From Yoonia sp. (lineage in GTDB: Bacteria; Pseudomonadota; Alphaproteobacteria; Rhodobacterales; Rhodobacteraceae): a DNA stretch of 64,000 nucleotides. Location: contig NZ_JACUUJ010000003.1 in the NCBI RefSeq assembly GCF_014859355.1, positions 1 through 64,000 on the forward strand. Reading direction: 5' to 3'. This document shows, piece after piece, positions 26,784 through 36,899 of the stretch (position 1 is its first letter; every line of letters starts with the position of its first letter). The notes under the pieces are model-generated. The model did not search any database. It was not told the DNA's origin and was given only the letters and a program-made list of their open reading frames with translations. A program made the translations under genes and the position numbers.

Positions 26784-28766
26784 CTACGCCTGCCCTGCCA
26801 CCTGTGCCAGAATGAGCCCCGTCATCGGTGCCCGCGCCGCGCGCAGAGCATCACACCCCATCAGCACCAGATGCGCCGGTGTCTTGTTCCACTGGACAGT
26901 ATAAATCACGGCATCGGTTTGTTGCACCAAAAGCGCGACATCGGCAAAGGGCAGGACGGGCGGTGCATCCAGAATGATATGATCATATGTCTGGCGCAGG
27001 CCCGTCAACAGCGCAGCAAAGGCGGGTTTGGCCAAAAGATCTGCAGGGTTTTGCGCCGTTGGACGGGCTGCCAGCATATCAAACCCGTTGTGTGTATCGG
27101 GAAAAATCGCTTCTGCGACAGGGGTGTCACCTTGCAAGACGGCGGCCAGCCCCATCTGTGGTACCTGTTGAAAATACTGGTAAAAGCTGCTGTGACGCAT
27201 GTCCGCCTCGATCAACAGAACCGATTTATCAAGCTTTGCCAGTGTATTGGCAAGAGCGATGGCATTTGTCGTCTTGCCTTCGCCATGCAGGGTTGACGTG
27301 AACATGATGACCTGTGGCACCTTGCCGTGATCCGCCAGAAAAAGCGCTGTGCGCAGGCTGCGGGATGCATCTGCCGCCGCGCTGTTGGGATTTTGTTGTA
27401 GCCAGTCCAGCACCTGCTTGCTGGTCCGGCCTGCGATCCGCGGGGTTTGGGCCATCACGGGCAGACCTGTGGCATGGTGCAGGGCTGCGGCGGTGCCAAA
27501 ACCGCTGCGCAAAGCCCCCGCCAAAACCACAAGGCCGCCCCCCCCCAGCGCCCCCAGCAATCCCGCCGCAGCCAGTATCAACACCTTGCGCGGTGCCACA
27601 TAGGTGCCGGGGCTGGCCGTGGCCAGAACGCGGCTGCCCGCTGTTTGCAACCCGCGCCGGGTGCTGGCCTGCTGGAGCCGCGCGAGAAAGGTTTCATAGG
27701 TGACGCGGGTTGCGTCGACCTCGCGGCGCAACTGGTCCAACTGGATCATCCCGGCAGAGCTTTCCGCCAGTTGCCGTTGCAGATTGGTTTGAAACTGTGA
27801 CAGCGCGGCCACCTGACGGGTGTAGCGCGCAACGTCGGCTGACAAACTGTCATAGTATATCGTGCCAGTCTGCGCTGCGATCGGTTTCGCCCGTGTTGTG
27901 CGGTCAAGGGCTGTTTGTGCCCTGTCCAGTTCTGCCTGAGCAGCCGCTAGGCGCCGCGCGGCGTCAGTCGCCTGGCGGTCCAGCGCATCGAAAGTGGTTT
28001 GGTCCTTGACATGGGTTTGCGTGCGCAAATCATTTATCGCGGCTTCGCGCATTTCGAGCTGCCCGCGCAGTTCTGACACTTTGTCGGACAGCCACCGCAG
28101 TGTCATTTCGGTTTCAGCGCGTTTTCCGGCGACCTGATCAGCCAGATAAACATCAGCCAACGTATTGGCGATCTGCGCGGATTTTTCTGGCGTGCTGGTG
28201 ATCGCAGTGATCTGGAAAACATAGGTGTCGCGCAGCGCTGTGGCGGTGACGGCTGCGCGCAGATTCTGCACGGTTTTTTCCTGCACCGCATGGCTGTCGG
28301 GGGTCACGTCAGATTGCCCGGTCAAAAAATTGCGCAACAGATTGCGCACCCCGATCAGCGACAGCGGTGGAATTGGTGTCAGGTAGCGGTTGAATTCAGG
28401 ATCCGCCATCAAGTCGCGTGCGGCCACGACCTGCGTCAGCAGATGCTTCGACTGCAGAATAGCGACTTGCGTGTTGATGTGGGCAGGGTCTGTCCCCTGG
28501 TCTGAAAATATTTGCCCGATCTCTGTGTAGGGAACGCTCGATCTGTTGATTTCCAGCGTTGTCGTCGCGGCATAACGAGGCTGCGCCACCCTGAATGCAT
28601 AAAAGCCCGCCGCCAGAACCGCCAAAAGCGTGCAGATCATGATGACATATTTGCCCAGCCATATGCGACGCAAAAGCCCGCTTATGTCCAATGGGGCTAT
28701 TGGCTGGATATCGGCCACCCCAAACTGCTGAAATGCCGGATGCCCATTCTTGACTTGGTGAAACAT
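26784..28766 (-). CDS. polysaccharide co-polymerase / Wzc-like chain length and tyrosine-kinase-like ATPase
   Basis: Wzz-like N-terminus, coiled coil, C-terminal STLHGEGKTTNAIALANTLAKLDKSVLLIEADMR (Walker A/A'), HIILDAPPVL (Walker B). Confidence 0.88.
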   Translation of the reverse strand: MFHQVKNGHPAFQQFGVADIQPIAPLDISGLLRRIWLGKYVIMICTLLAVLAAGFYAFRVAQPRYAATTTLEINRSSVPYTEIGQIFSDQGTDPAHINTQVAILQSKHLLTQVVAARDLMADPEFNRYLTPIPPLSLIGVRNLLRNFLTGQSDVTPDSHAVQEKTVQNLRAAVTATALRDTYVFQITAITSTPEKSAQIANTLADVYLADQVAGKRAETEMTLRWLSDKVSELRGQLEMREAAINDLRTQTHVKDQTTFDALDRQATDAARRLAAAQAELDRAQTALDRTTRAKPIAAQTGTIYYDSLSADVARYTRQVAALSQFQTNLQRQLAESSAGMIQLDQLRREVDATRVTYETFLARLQQASTRRGLQTAGSRVLATASPGTYVAPRKVLILAAAGLLGALGGGGLVVLAGALRSGFGTAAALHHATGLPVMAQTPRIAGRTSKQVLDWLQQNPNSAAADASRSLRTALFLADHGKVPQVIMFTSTLHGEGKTTNAIALANTLAKLDKSVLLIEADMRHSSFYQYFQQVPQMGLAAVLQGDTPVAEAIFPDTHNGFDMLAARPTAQNPADLLAKPAFAALLTGLRQTYDHIILDAPPVLPFADVALLVQQTDAVIYTVQWNKTPAHLVLMGCDALRAARAPMTGLILAQVAGQA

Positions 28767-28810
28767 TTTGCCTGCCTTCGCCGTTTAGCAAGCACTCAAC
28801 CATAGGAAAG

Positions 28811-28825
28811 TTAACCTGAAATTAA
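28811..28825 (+). promoter_or_regulatory. TTAA-N7-TTAA CtrA-type binding site
   Basis: TTAACCTGAAATTAA in divergent wzc-like / flippase intergenic region. Confidence 0.55.
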
Positions 28826-28884
28826 TTTTCATGAAGGACCAATGAACCAAGATTTAATTTGGTTAATCCTGCCCGGAGGTTGAA

Positions 28885-30138
28885 GTGAGCTTTATGCGCA
28901 GATGGCACGTGTCAGGGCTGGTCAAAGGGTTCGCGTGGTCGGCCTTCGTGTGGCGTCTTGGAATCGTGGGCGGGAACTTTGGCATCATGGTGGGGTTGGT
29001 CTGGTGGCTGGGATTGGCCGAATTTGGCAATCTGATGGTGCTTTGGGGGATGGCACTTGTTGCGGGCACGGTCATGTCTGTGGGTGCGCCGGTTCTTATC
29101 TTGCGGGTCATGACCGATGGCACGGGCCTTCGGGCCAGCGGCCTGATCCGGCTGATGTGCCTGTATCCGGTGGCACTGGCGGCGCTGGCGGGGGGGGTGT
29201 TGCATATGATCCTGCCAGGGCCCGCATGGGGGGCAATCCTGTTGACGGGACTGGCTTTCAATGCGTTGCAGTGCCTTGCCAGCGTTTTGCGCGCGCTGGG
29301 CAGTGTGCAAATGTCCATGGCACTGCGTGACGGCGTTCCGCAACTGGCGCTTGGGGCGGCGGCTTGTTTGACGGGCAAGGCCGTTGGCATCTTGATTGTG
29401 GCGGCCTGCGCCATGGGCGGGGTGGGCTTGCTTGTGCTGCTGGTGTGCCTTTTACACCCGGGCCTGCGCACCCGTTTGCGTGCCAGCGGCGACCGGGGCG
29501 CTGTGCGCGGCGGGCTGTGGGCCAATGCGGTGCTGGGGATGGCCACGGCCCAAATCGACATCGTGCTTGCTGGTGGCGTGCTGTCGGCCGACCAGATCGG
29601 GATCTATGCGCTGGTGCGCCGGATTGCCAATCTGGTGGCCCTACCGGTCAGCGTGGCGACGTGGGTCAGTGCCCCGCCGATCGCTGCGGCCTTCGGCGCC
29701 GGCGACCACGTGGCATTGCGCAGGGCAAGTGCTGTGGGAAGTCGCATTGCATTGTTGCCGGGGGGCGCGTTTTTTGCGGTGGCCCTGTTGGCCATGCCGC
29801 TGTGGCCCGGTCTGGCGGATGCGCGCCCGTTGGCGGTGATCCTGCTGAGCGGGGCACTTGTGCAGGTGGGGCTGGCATCCGGTTTCACGGTGGCAACGCT
29901 CTGTGGGTTGGAAAAAAGCGCGGTTCTTGCACGACTCGCGAGCCTTGGCGTGTATCTGGCCATCGCTTTTGGTGCGGGGGGGGCTGCGACAACCACGGGC
30001 AACGCGCTGGCCTATCTGGCGGGCATCATCGCGGGCGGCGCTTTGCTGTGGTGGCTGTTGTGGCTGCGGCTACAAATTGACACGTCTGCCTTCGCAGTGT
30101 GTGCGGGTCCAAGGGGGCAACGATGGAAAATGCCCTGA
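28885..30138 (+). CDS. oligosaccharide flippase (Wzx-like polysaccharide transporter)
   Basis: About 12 hydrophobic helices, MATE/Wzx-like pattern, EPS gene context. Confidence 0.75.
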   Translation: MSFMRRWHVSGLVKGFAWSAFVWRLGIVGGNFGIMVGLVWWLGLAEFGNLMVLWGMALVAGTVMSVGAPVLILRVMTDGTGLRASGLIRLMCLYPVALAALAGGVLHMILPGPAWGAILLTGLAFNALQCLASVLRALGSVQMSMALRDGVPQLALGAAACLTGKAVGILIVAACAMGGVGLLVLLVCLLHPGLRTRLRASGDRGAVRGGLWANAVLGMATAQIDIVLAGGVLSADQIGIYALVRRIANLVALPVSVATWVSAPPIAAAFGAGDHVALRRASAVGSRIALLPGGAFFAVALLAMPLWPGLADARPLAVILLSGALVQVGLASGFTVATLCGLEKSAVLARLASLGVYLAIAFGAGGAATTTGNALAYLAGIIAGGALLWWLLWLRLQIDTSAFAVCAGPRGQRWKMP

Positions 30139-31472
30139 TCATCGCGCTGGGCCTTGTCTGTGCGGCTGTGCCCTTTGCCCTGGGGCAGCGATACGGGCTG
30201 GTCCGGCTGGTGTCCCCGATGCATCTGCTGGGCTGGTTTTGCCTGTTCGGTTTCACAACAAAGGCCGTGGTCTATGCCATGGCGCCGCAGTTCGCGTTTT
30301 ACCGTCGCTTTGTCGATAACCCCTGGGGTGATTTGCTGGGCGCGCTGTATCTGGCGCTGTTTATTCTGGCGATTTGTCTGGGGTATCGGCTGGCTTGTGC
30401 GCCGGTGCGCCAGCCCGACAATATACAAGCCGCGCGGATAATTGCCACGGGTATCGCGCGGCGCGGGTGGCTGTTCGGGCTGGCGTTCGGGGTTGCAGCG
30501 GCCACGGCGCTGATGATCCTGCGGGCACGCGGCGCGACACTCGATCTTGATTTGCTGGCGGGCGTCAACAGCGCGAAGCAGATCAACGTGGGTGCGAATG
30601 GCGTGGGCAGCACGCTGGCCGGGCTGAAAACCCTGTTTATTGTGCCCAAATGCGCCTTTGTTCTGCTGCTTGCGCATGGCGTCGCGGCGCGGGCGCGGCT
30701 GGCGCTGGTGCAAGCGGCGGCGCTGGCGGTGCTGCTGTTGGGGATCGCGCTGATCTCGGGCGACCGGTTTGAACTGGTGGAAATGCTGATCTATGCGCTG
30801 GCCACTTCTCTCATGCTGGGCGGGCGGATCAGCGGGCGCGCAGCGGTCTGGCTGGTGGGCGTAGGGGCAGTGATTGTCGCCCTGTCGGTCTATATGACCG
30901 AACTGCGGCTGGGGCAGGGGGGCGGTTTTGGCCTGTTGGCGTCACAGTTGGTTGGTTCGACCTATTTTCTGGATCTGAACGCGGCCATCATGATCACCGA
31001 CCGGATGGAACCGGACCAGATGATGCTGGGGCAAAGCTATTTCTGGTGGCTTTTCGGCTGGGTGCCGCGCGCCATCTGGGTCGATAAACCCGCCGTTGAT
31101 CTGGGCGTGTTTTTCAAGCGTGACCTGATGGGGGTTTACACCGGGGGCGGCTATAATGTCACCGGCCCGGGCGAGGCGTTCATCAATTTCGGATGGGGCG
31201 GGGTTGGCGTAGGCCTTGTGCTGGGCTGGCTTTACCGCAAGGGCGAGGCCGCGGTGCTGGCGGCGCGCGCCACGCTGCGCCATGGCGCGTTTCTGTTATA
31301 TCCGCTGCTGTTTTACCCCTTTGTGCAGGCGACGCTGCAATCATCATTCAGTGCCTTCATTGTTCTGGCGGTTGCGCAGTTTGTCATGATTGCCGCGATG
31401 ATCGCGATTTTTGTGCCGCGTTATGCGGTGAAGGCGCGGCTTTATCACAGGGGGGCGGCCGATGCTGCTTAA
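30123..31472 (+). CDS. oligosaccharide repeat-unit polymerase (Wzy-like)
   Basis: Multi-TM protein; overlaps flippase by 16 nt; EPS context. Confidence 0.7.
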   Translation: MENALIIALGLVCAAVPFALGQRYGLVRLVSPMHLLGWFCLFGFTTKAVVYAMAPQFAFYRRFVDNPWGDLLGALYLALFILAICLGYRLACAPVRQPDNIQAARIIATGIARRGWLFGLAFGVAAATALMILRARGATLDLDLLAGVNSAKQINVGANGVGSTLAGLKTLFIVPKCAFVLLLAHGVAARARLALVQAAALAVLLLGIALISGDRFELVEMLIYALATSLMLGGRISGRAAVWLVGVGAVIVALSVYMTELRLGQGGGFGLLASQLVGSTYFLDLNAAIMITDRMEPDQMMLGQSYFWWLFGWVPRAIWVDKPAVDLGVFFKRDLMGVYTGGGYNVTGPGEAFINFGWGGVGVGLVLGWLYRKGEAAVLAARATLRHGAFLLYPLLFYPFVQATLQSSFSAFIVLAVAQFVMIAAMIAIFVPRYAVKARLYHRGAADAA

Positions 31473-32031
31473 ATCAATCGACGGTGCGGTGCGGATCGGG
31501 GGCGCTGTCTGGCGCAGGGTTGGCCTGTGGGCCGCAACGGTGCTGCACCGCGCCGTGCTGGCGCGTGTCGGGCCAGGGTGCCGGTTTCAGGCCGGTGTGC
31601 ATTTTGCCGCCCCCAACGCGGTGCAGATCGGCGCAAACGGCTATTTCTGGCGCGGTTGCACGGCCCTGTCGGAACTGCCGGGGGGCCGTCTGTTGATTGG
31701 TGACGGGGTGCAGATCAACCGTGATGTGCATCTGGATATCACGGGCGGTTTGCAGATCGGTGACAGGGCGCTGATTTCCGAAGACGTCGTGATCTATACC
31801 CATGATCACGGGTTGGACCCGCGCAGCGCGCCCCTGCCAATTCCTAAGGTGATCGGCCCCGATGTCTGGATCGGGATGCGCGCGGTAATTCTGCCGCAGT
31901 GCCGCCGGATCGGGCAGGGTGCTGTGATCGCCGCCGGTGCCATCGTCACGCGCGATGTGCCCGCGGGGGCTATCGTTGCGGGCAACCCTGCGCGGGTCAT
32001 CGGCCAGACCAACCGGCAGGAGGCCGCATGA
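31462..32031 (+). CDS. left-handed beta-helix acyltransferase (hexapeptide)
   Basis: Hexapeptide repeats ([52 protein letters not shown]). Confidence 0.85.
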   Translation: MLLKSIDGAVRIGGAVWRRVGLWAATVLHRAVLARVGPGCRFQAGVHFAAPNAVQIGANGYFWRGCTALSELPGGRLLIGDGVQINRDVHLDITGGLQIGDRALISEDVVIYTHDHGLDPRSAPLPIPKVIGPDVWIGMRAVILPQCRRIGQGAVIAAGAIVTRDVPAGAIVAGNPARVIGQTNRQEAA

Positions 32032-33158
32032 ACATCCTGCATGTCAGCCCCAGTTTTTACCCTGCGACTGCTTGGGGTGGGCCGATATTTTCAACCAAGA
32101 CGATTTGCGACGGGATCGCCGCACGCCCCGATATGGCGTTGCGCGTGCTGACAACAGATGCCGCCAGCCCGACAGGGCCGGGCCGCGTGACCCCAGTGCC
32201 TTTGCCCTATCCGGTGCATTTTGCGCGCCGTGTCGCGGGGGGCAGTATCGCGCCGGGGCTGTTCGCGCGATTGCCGCAGGCCATCGCATGGGCCGATGTG
32301 GTGCATCTGACGGCAACCTACAGTTTCCCGACCTTGCCTGTGCTGGCGCTGGCGCGGATCATCGGGCGGCCTTTGGTGTGGTCGCCGCGCGGGGCGTTGC
32401 AGGCCACCCAGACATGGGATGCGGCCCCGCGCAAAGCCATGAAACGCAGGTTCGAAACGCTGGCGCAAATAATCCGACCCGATGCAACTGTTTTGCATGT
32501 CACAGCCCCGTCCGAGGCGCGTGACAGCGTGGCCCGCCTGACCGGCATTCAAACCGCCTGCATTCCCAACTGTGTGACGATCCCGGCGCTTATGCCACAG
32601 GTCAAAACGGGGGCTGCGCGGCTGATGTATATCGGGCGGCTGCACCCCAAAAAGGGGTTAGAGCGTTTGTTCGACGCGATGGCGGCCCTGCCCGACCGTG
32701 TGTGCCTTGATGTTTACGGCACCGGCGATGCGGCCTATCTGGCCGGTTTGCAGGCCCACGCTGTCGCATCCGCCGGTCGCATCCGTCTGCACGGCCATGT
32801 CGATGGTTTTGCGAAAACAGCAGCTTTTGCGCGCGCGGACCTTTGCGTTTTTCCCAGCTATTCGGAAAATTTCGGGATTGTCGTGGCCGAGGCGCTGGCC
32901 CATGGCGTGCCCGTCGTGACGACCACCGCAACCCCGTGGGCGGCGCTTGACAGCATGGGTTGCGGGCGCTGTGTCGATCTGGACCGCGTGTCACTGGCGC
33001 AAGCGATCACGGTAATGTTGCAAGACGATCTGACCGCGATGGGTGCGGCAGGGCGGGCATGGATGGCGCGTGATTTTTCCCCTGATGCGATGACCGATGC
33101 CTTTGCGGCGCTTTATCACAGGCTGGCGCAGGGACGCGCGGCGATGGTGCCCGCATGA
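32028..33158 (+). CDS. GT4-family (group 1) glycosyltransferase
   Basis: [71 protein letters not shown]. Confidence 0.9.
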   Translation: MNILHVSPSFYPATAWGGPIFSTKTICDGIAARPDMALRVLTTDAASPTGPGRVTPVPLPYPVHFARRVAGGSIAPGLFARLPQAIAWADVVHLTATYSFPTLPVLALARIIGRPLVWSPRGALQATQTWDAAPRKAMKRRFETLAQIIRPDATVLHVTAPSEARDSVARLTGIQTACIPNCVTIPALMPQVKTGAARLMYIGRLHPKKGLERLFDAMAALPDRVCLDVYGTGDAAYLAGLQAHAVASAGRIRLHGHVDGFAKTAAFARADLCVFPSYSENFGIVVAEALAHGVPVVTTTATPWAALDSMGCGRCVDLDRVSLAQAITVMLQDDLTAMGAAGRAWMARDFSPDAMTDAFAALYHRLAQGRAAMVPA

Positions 33159-33706
33159 CGATGCAGCTGGATGTCAGCGCCAACCGCGCCGCCCGCAAAT
33201 ACAGCCGCCGCACGCAGGTCGCGCGCGTGCTTTGGGCGTTGTGCCTGCCGCTGTTCCGGTTCAGCCCGCGCCCGATGTGGGGCTGGCGCGCGTGGCTGTT
33301 GCGCCGGTTCGGGGCGCAGGTGGGGCGTGGGGCGCATCTGCATCCGACGGTGCGCATCCTGATGCCGTGGAACCTGTCAATCGGTGATCAGGTGACGGTC
33401 GGGGACAGCGCGATCCTTTATGCGTTGGGGGCGATCACGATCTGCGACAGGGCCACGGTGTCGCAATACGTGCACTTGTGCGCGGGCACCCATGACATCC
33501 GTGATCCGGCGCGGACCTTGTGCAAACCGCCCATCACCATCGGGCCGGATGCCTGGGTTTGTGCCGATGCCTTTGTCGGGCCGGGCGTGCGGATCGGCGC
33601 GGGGGCGATCCTGGGTGCGCGAGCGGTGGCGATGCGTGATCTGCCGCCGCGCAGTACCGGCGTTGGCAACCCGATGCAGATTATCATCGGAAAGGAAAAG
33701 CGATGA
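33155..33706 (+). CDS. WcaF-like colanic-acid-type acetyltransferase
   Basis: RRTQVARVLWALCLPLFRFSPRPMWGWRAWLLRRFGAQVGRGAHLHPTVRI plus hexapeptide C-terminus. Confidence 0.85.
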   Translation: MTMQLDVSANRAARKYSRRTQVARVLWALCLPLFRFSPRPMWGWRAWLLRRFGAQVGRGAHLHPTVRILMPWNLSIGDQVTVGDSAILYALGAITICDRATVSQYVHLCAGTHDIRDPARTLCKPPITIGPDAWVCADAFVGPGVRIGAGAILGARAVAMRDLPPRSTGVGNPMQIIIGKEKR

Positions 33707-34467
33707 AAATTTCCGTGGTCACGGCTGTTTACAATGGTGGCGATACGCTGCCCCGCGCGGTGGACAGCCTGCGCCGCCAGACCCATGCGCATGTCGAACA
33801 TGTGGTGCAGGATGGCGGGTCTACCGATGGCACGCTGGCTTGGCTGGCAGCAAACGGACACCACGGCATGGCGCTGGTGTCGGCCCCCGATGCAGGGATC
33901 TATGATGCGATCAACGCGGGCATTGCGCGGGCTTCGGGCGATGTCATCGGCCTGCTGCATGCTGATGACTTTCTGGCGGATAACGCCGTGCTGGCCCGTG
34001 TCGCTGCCGCACTGGCGGATCCAGCCATCGACGGGGTTTACGGTGATCTGCAATATGTCGCGCGCGATGACGATACCCGCGTGATCCGCCATTGGTCGGC
34101 GGGGGTTTACACGCCGCAGCGGCTGCGCCGTGGCTGGATGCCGCCGCACCCCACGCTTTACTTGCGCCGCAAGGTGTTTGAGCGCTGGGGGCTTTATGAT
34201 ACCAGCTATCGGATTGCGGGCGATTATGACGGGATGCTGCGCTGGCTGACCAAAGGGCAAGTGCGGCTGGCCTATATCCCGCATGTGATGGTGCGGATGC
34301 GGCTGGGGGGCGCCAGCAACCGGTCGCTGGCCCAGATGCTGCACAAAAGCCGCGAGGATTACCGCGCGATCCGCACCCATGGAGTTGGCGGTGTCGGCAC
34401 GCTGGTGACCAAGAACCTGTCGAAATTGCCGCAGTTTATCGCGCGGGGTGCGGGGCTCAGGTTTTGA
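33703..34467 (+). CDS. GT2-family glycosyltransferase (WcaA/colanic type)
   Basis: MKISVVTAVYNGGDTLPRAVDSLRRQTHAHVEHVVQDGGSTDGT; LHADDFL. Confidence 0.9.
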   Translation: MKISVVTAVYNGGDTLPRAVDSLRRQTHAHVEHVVQDGGSTDGTLAWLAANGHHGMALVSAPDAGIYDAINAGIARASGDVIGLLHADDFLADNAVLARVAAALADPAIDGVYGDLQYVARDDDTRVIRHWSAGVYTPQRLRRGWMPPHPTLYLRRKVFERWGLYDTSYRIAGDYDGMLRWLTKGQVRLAYIPHVMVRMRLGGASNRSLAQMLHKSREDYRAIRTHGVGGVGTLVTKNLSKLPQFIARGAGLRF

Positions 34468-35686
34468 CCGGGGCGCCGCCCGCAAATGTATTCACACCGT
34501 GATAGCCGATCGGGTCTTCCTGCATTTGCAGGTGAAGCCCGTCGTCTGTGTATGGGTGCGCGCGGGCCAGATCTTCGTCAACGTCGATCCCCAAACCGGG
34601 GCCTTGCGGCACGGACACATAGCCGTTTTCAACGGTGATGCTGTTTTTGATCAGTGCAAAATGATACGGGGTCTCAATTGTTTCGGCCATCAGGATGTTG
34701 GGGATTGACGCGGCAAGCTGGATATTCGCCGCCCATTCGATCGGGCCGGCGTAAAGATGCGGGGCGATCTGGGCGTTATATATTTCGGCAATGGCGGCGA
34801 TCTTCTTGGTTTCCCAGATACCGCCTGATCGGCCCAGTGCCGGTTGCAGGATCGTCGCGGCACCTGATTGCAGGATGGGTGCAAATTCCGCCTTGGTTGT
34901 TATCCGTTCGCCCGTTGCCACGGGGATGCCCACAGCGTGGGCGACCTTGGCCATTTCGGTAAAGTTATCCGGCGGGATAGGTTCCTCATACCACAGCGGA
35001 TCATAGGGCGCGATGGCGCGCCCCAGCCGGATCGCACCCCCCGTGCTGAATTGCCCGTGCGTGCCAAACAGCAGATCGGCCCGGTCGCCGATCGCATCGC
35101 GGATCGCCGCACAAAACGCGACCGACAGCGCGATATCAGGCCGTGACGGCATATGCCCACCGCGTATCGTGTAGGGTCCGGCGGGGTCGAATTTGACAGC
35201 CGTATATCCTTTTTCCACCATATCCACCGCCACCTCGGCGGCCATGTCGGGGCTGGACCAGAAGGCGGGCAGCGGATGGCTGGGGCGGGGATAAAGATAG
35301 GTATAGGCGCGGATGCGGTCGTTCATCCGCCCGCCGATCAGGGCATGCACGGGGCGGTCGCGGTCCTTGCCCAGAATATCCCAACAGGCGATTTCAAGAC
35401 CCGACCATGCGCCCATCACGGTCAAATCGGGACGCTGAGTGAACCCCGATGAATAGACGCGGCGGAACATCAGTTCGATGTTTTCGGGGTTTTCACCCGC
35501 CATGTGCCGTTCGAACACATCCGTGATCACGGCTTTCATCGCCGCTGGCCCGACGGATGTGGCATAGCATTCGCCGTAACCCACCACGCCTGTGTCGGTC
35601 GTGACCTTGGAAATGATCCAATAGCGCCCACCCCAGCCGGGGGCAGGCGGGGCGGTGACGATGATATCTAGTTCAGCGAGCTTCAT
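34457..35686 (-). CDS. enolase superfamily (mandelate racemase/dehydratase subgroup) enzyme
   Basis: LEIACWDILGKDRDRPVHALIGG, WYEEPIPPDN, PVATGERI, IAPHLYAGPIEWAANIQLAASI. Confidence 0.85.
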   Translation of the reverse strand: MKLAELDIIVTAPPAPGWGGRYWIISKVTTDTGVVGYGECYATSVGPAAMKAVITDVFERHMAGENPENIELMFRRVYSSGFTQRPDLTVMGAWSGLEIACWDILGKDRDRPVHALIGGRMNDRIRAYTYLYPRPSHPLPAFWSSPDMAAEVAVDMVEKGYTAVKFDPAGPYTIRGGHMPSRPDIALSVAFCAAIRDAIGDRADLLFGTHGQFSTGGAIRLGRAIAPYDPLWYEEPIPPDNFTEMAKVAHAVGIPVATGERITTKAEFAPILQSGAATILQPALGRSGGIWETKKIAAIAEIYNAQIAPHLYAGPIEWAANIQLAASIPNILMAETIETPYHFALIKNSITVENGYVSVPQGPGLGIDVDEDLARAHPYTDDGLHLQMQEDPIGYHGVNTFAGGAPVKT

Positions 35687-35721
35687 TGTCTGCCTTTCCG
35701 GGGGATGTCGCGGGCTGATCG

Positions 35722-35737
35722 GTAGGGTGCACCCTAC
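35722..35737. repeat. 16-nt perfect palindrome GTAGGGTGCACCCTAC
   Basis: Intergenic between enolase-superfamily gene and alcohol dehydrogenase. Confidence 0.7.
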
Positions 35738-35746
35738 GGCGCGGTT

Positions 35747-36826
35747 CTAATCAAACACGATGACATTGCGTTTTGCGCTGCCGGTCTTTGTATCGGCGAT
35801 TGCTTCGTTGATCTGTTCCAGCGTCCAGCGGCCCGAGATCAGCTCGTCCAGTTTCAGCCGCCCTTGTTTATACAGATCAACCATCCACGGAATATCGCGT
35901 GCGATCACGACATCGCCCATCTTGGACCCGACCATGCCTTGCCCCGTCGCGGCCAGCATCACAGGTTCATAGGTGGACATCGCACCGGAATGGGGCATGC
36001 CGACCATGATCACCCGGCCACCGTTGGCCAGATATTGCGGTGCCTGATCATAGGCAGGGATCGCGCCAACGGTGACAAAGACCGCATCCGCCCCGCGCCC
36101 CATGGCCTGTTTGGCGGCGCGCCAAGGTTTTTCGGCGGTTGCCAGCACCCCGTCGGTTGCCCCGAATTCGCGCGCAATGGCCAGCTTTTCCTGCGACATG
36201 TCCACGGCCACGATCCGGCGCGCACCCGCGATCCGCGCGCCCTGAATGGCGTTCAGGCCAACGCCACCCGCACCAATCACAACCACATCCTGCCCCGCCC
36301 GCAAGCCAGCGGCATTCACCACTGCGCCAACGCCGGTGATCACGCCGCAGGCCAGCAGCGATGCGGCCTCCATCCCGATGCCTTCGGGCAGTTTGACGAC
36401 CTGGCTTTGGTCGACGACGACCCGTTCGGCAAAGCCGCCGGTGTTCATCGCCTGATGCAATGCACCGCCATTTGCGGTGCGCAGCGGCCCGCTGGCCATA
36501 TCGGTTTCGCAAGCAACGGGTTTGCCACTCGCACAAGACGGGCAAGTGCCGCAAGCGCGGATCAGGGTGACAACGACAGAATCACCAACCGCCACACCGC
36601 GCACGCCTTCGCCCACGGCGCTGACATGGCCTGCGGCCTCGTGGCCATAAACGGCTGGCAGCGTGCCGCCCCAGCCGCCGTCGATATAGGATATATCCGA
36701 ATGACAGATCGCGCAGGCGCGCAAGCTTACCTCGACCTCGCCCATCCGGGGGGCGGCAAGGGTGATGGTTTCAATCTGCAAGGGCTGCCCGAAGGCGTGG
36801 CAAACGGCGGCTTTGATTTGTGGCAT
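35747..36826 (-). CDS. zinc-dependent alcohol dehydrogenase (MDR family)
   Basis: ACAICHSDISYIDGGWGGTLPAVYGHEAAGHVSAVGEGV; GAGGVGLNAIQGA cofactor motif; Start chosen at MPQIKAAV. Confidence 0.87.
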   Translation of the reverse strand: MPQIKAAVCHAFGQPLQIETITLAAPRMGEVEVSLRACAICHSDISYIDGGWGGTLPAVYGHEAAGHVSAVGEGVRGVAVGDSVVVTLIRACGTCPSCASGKPVACETDMASGPLRTANGGALHQAMNTGGFAERVVVDQSQVVKLPEGIGMEAASLLACGVITGVGAVVNAAGLRAGQDVVVIGAGGVGLNAIQGARIAGARRIVAVDMSQEKLAIAREFGATDGVLATAEKPWRAAKQAMGRGADAVFVTVGAIPAYDQAPQYLANGGRVIMVGMPHSGAMSTYEPVMLAATGQGMVGSKMGDVVIARDIPWMVDLYKQGRLKLDELISGRWTLEQINEAIADTKTGSAKRNVIVFD

Positions 36827-36899
36827 GGGCGGGCCTTTGGTCTGGTGTTGCTTTGCGCCACCGTGTGAAATTGGCCGGCGATGCGCAAGGGCGTTTTCG

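Noticed and set aside
21199-28884. Prophage or integrated mobile element suspected because of phage-like spike genes
   Set aside because: No integrase, transposase, att-like repeats, portal, capsid or terminase genes; spike genes fit a GTA accessory locus rather than a prophage.
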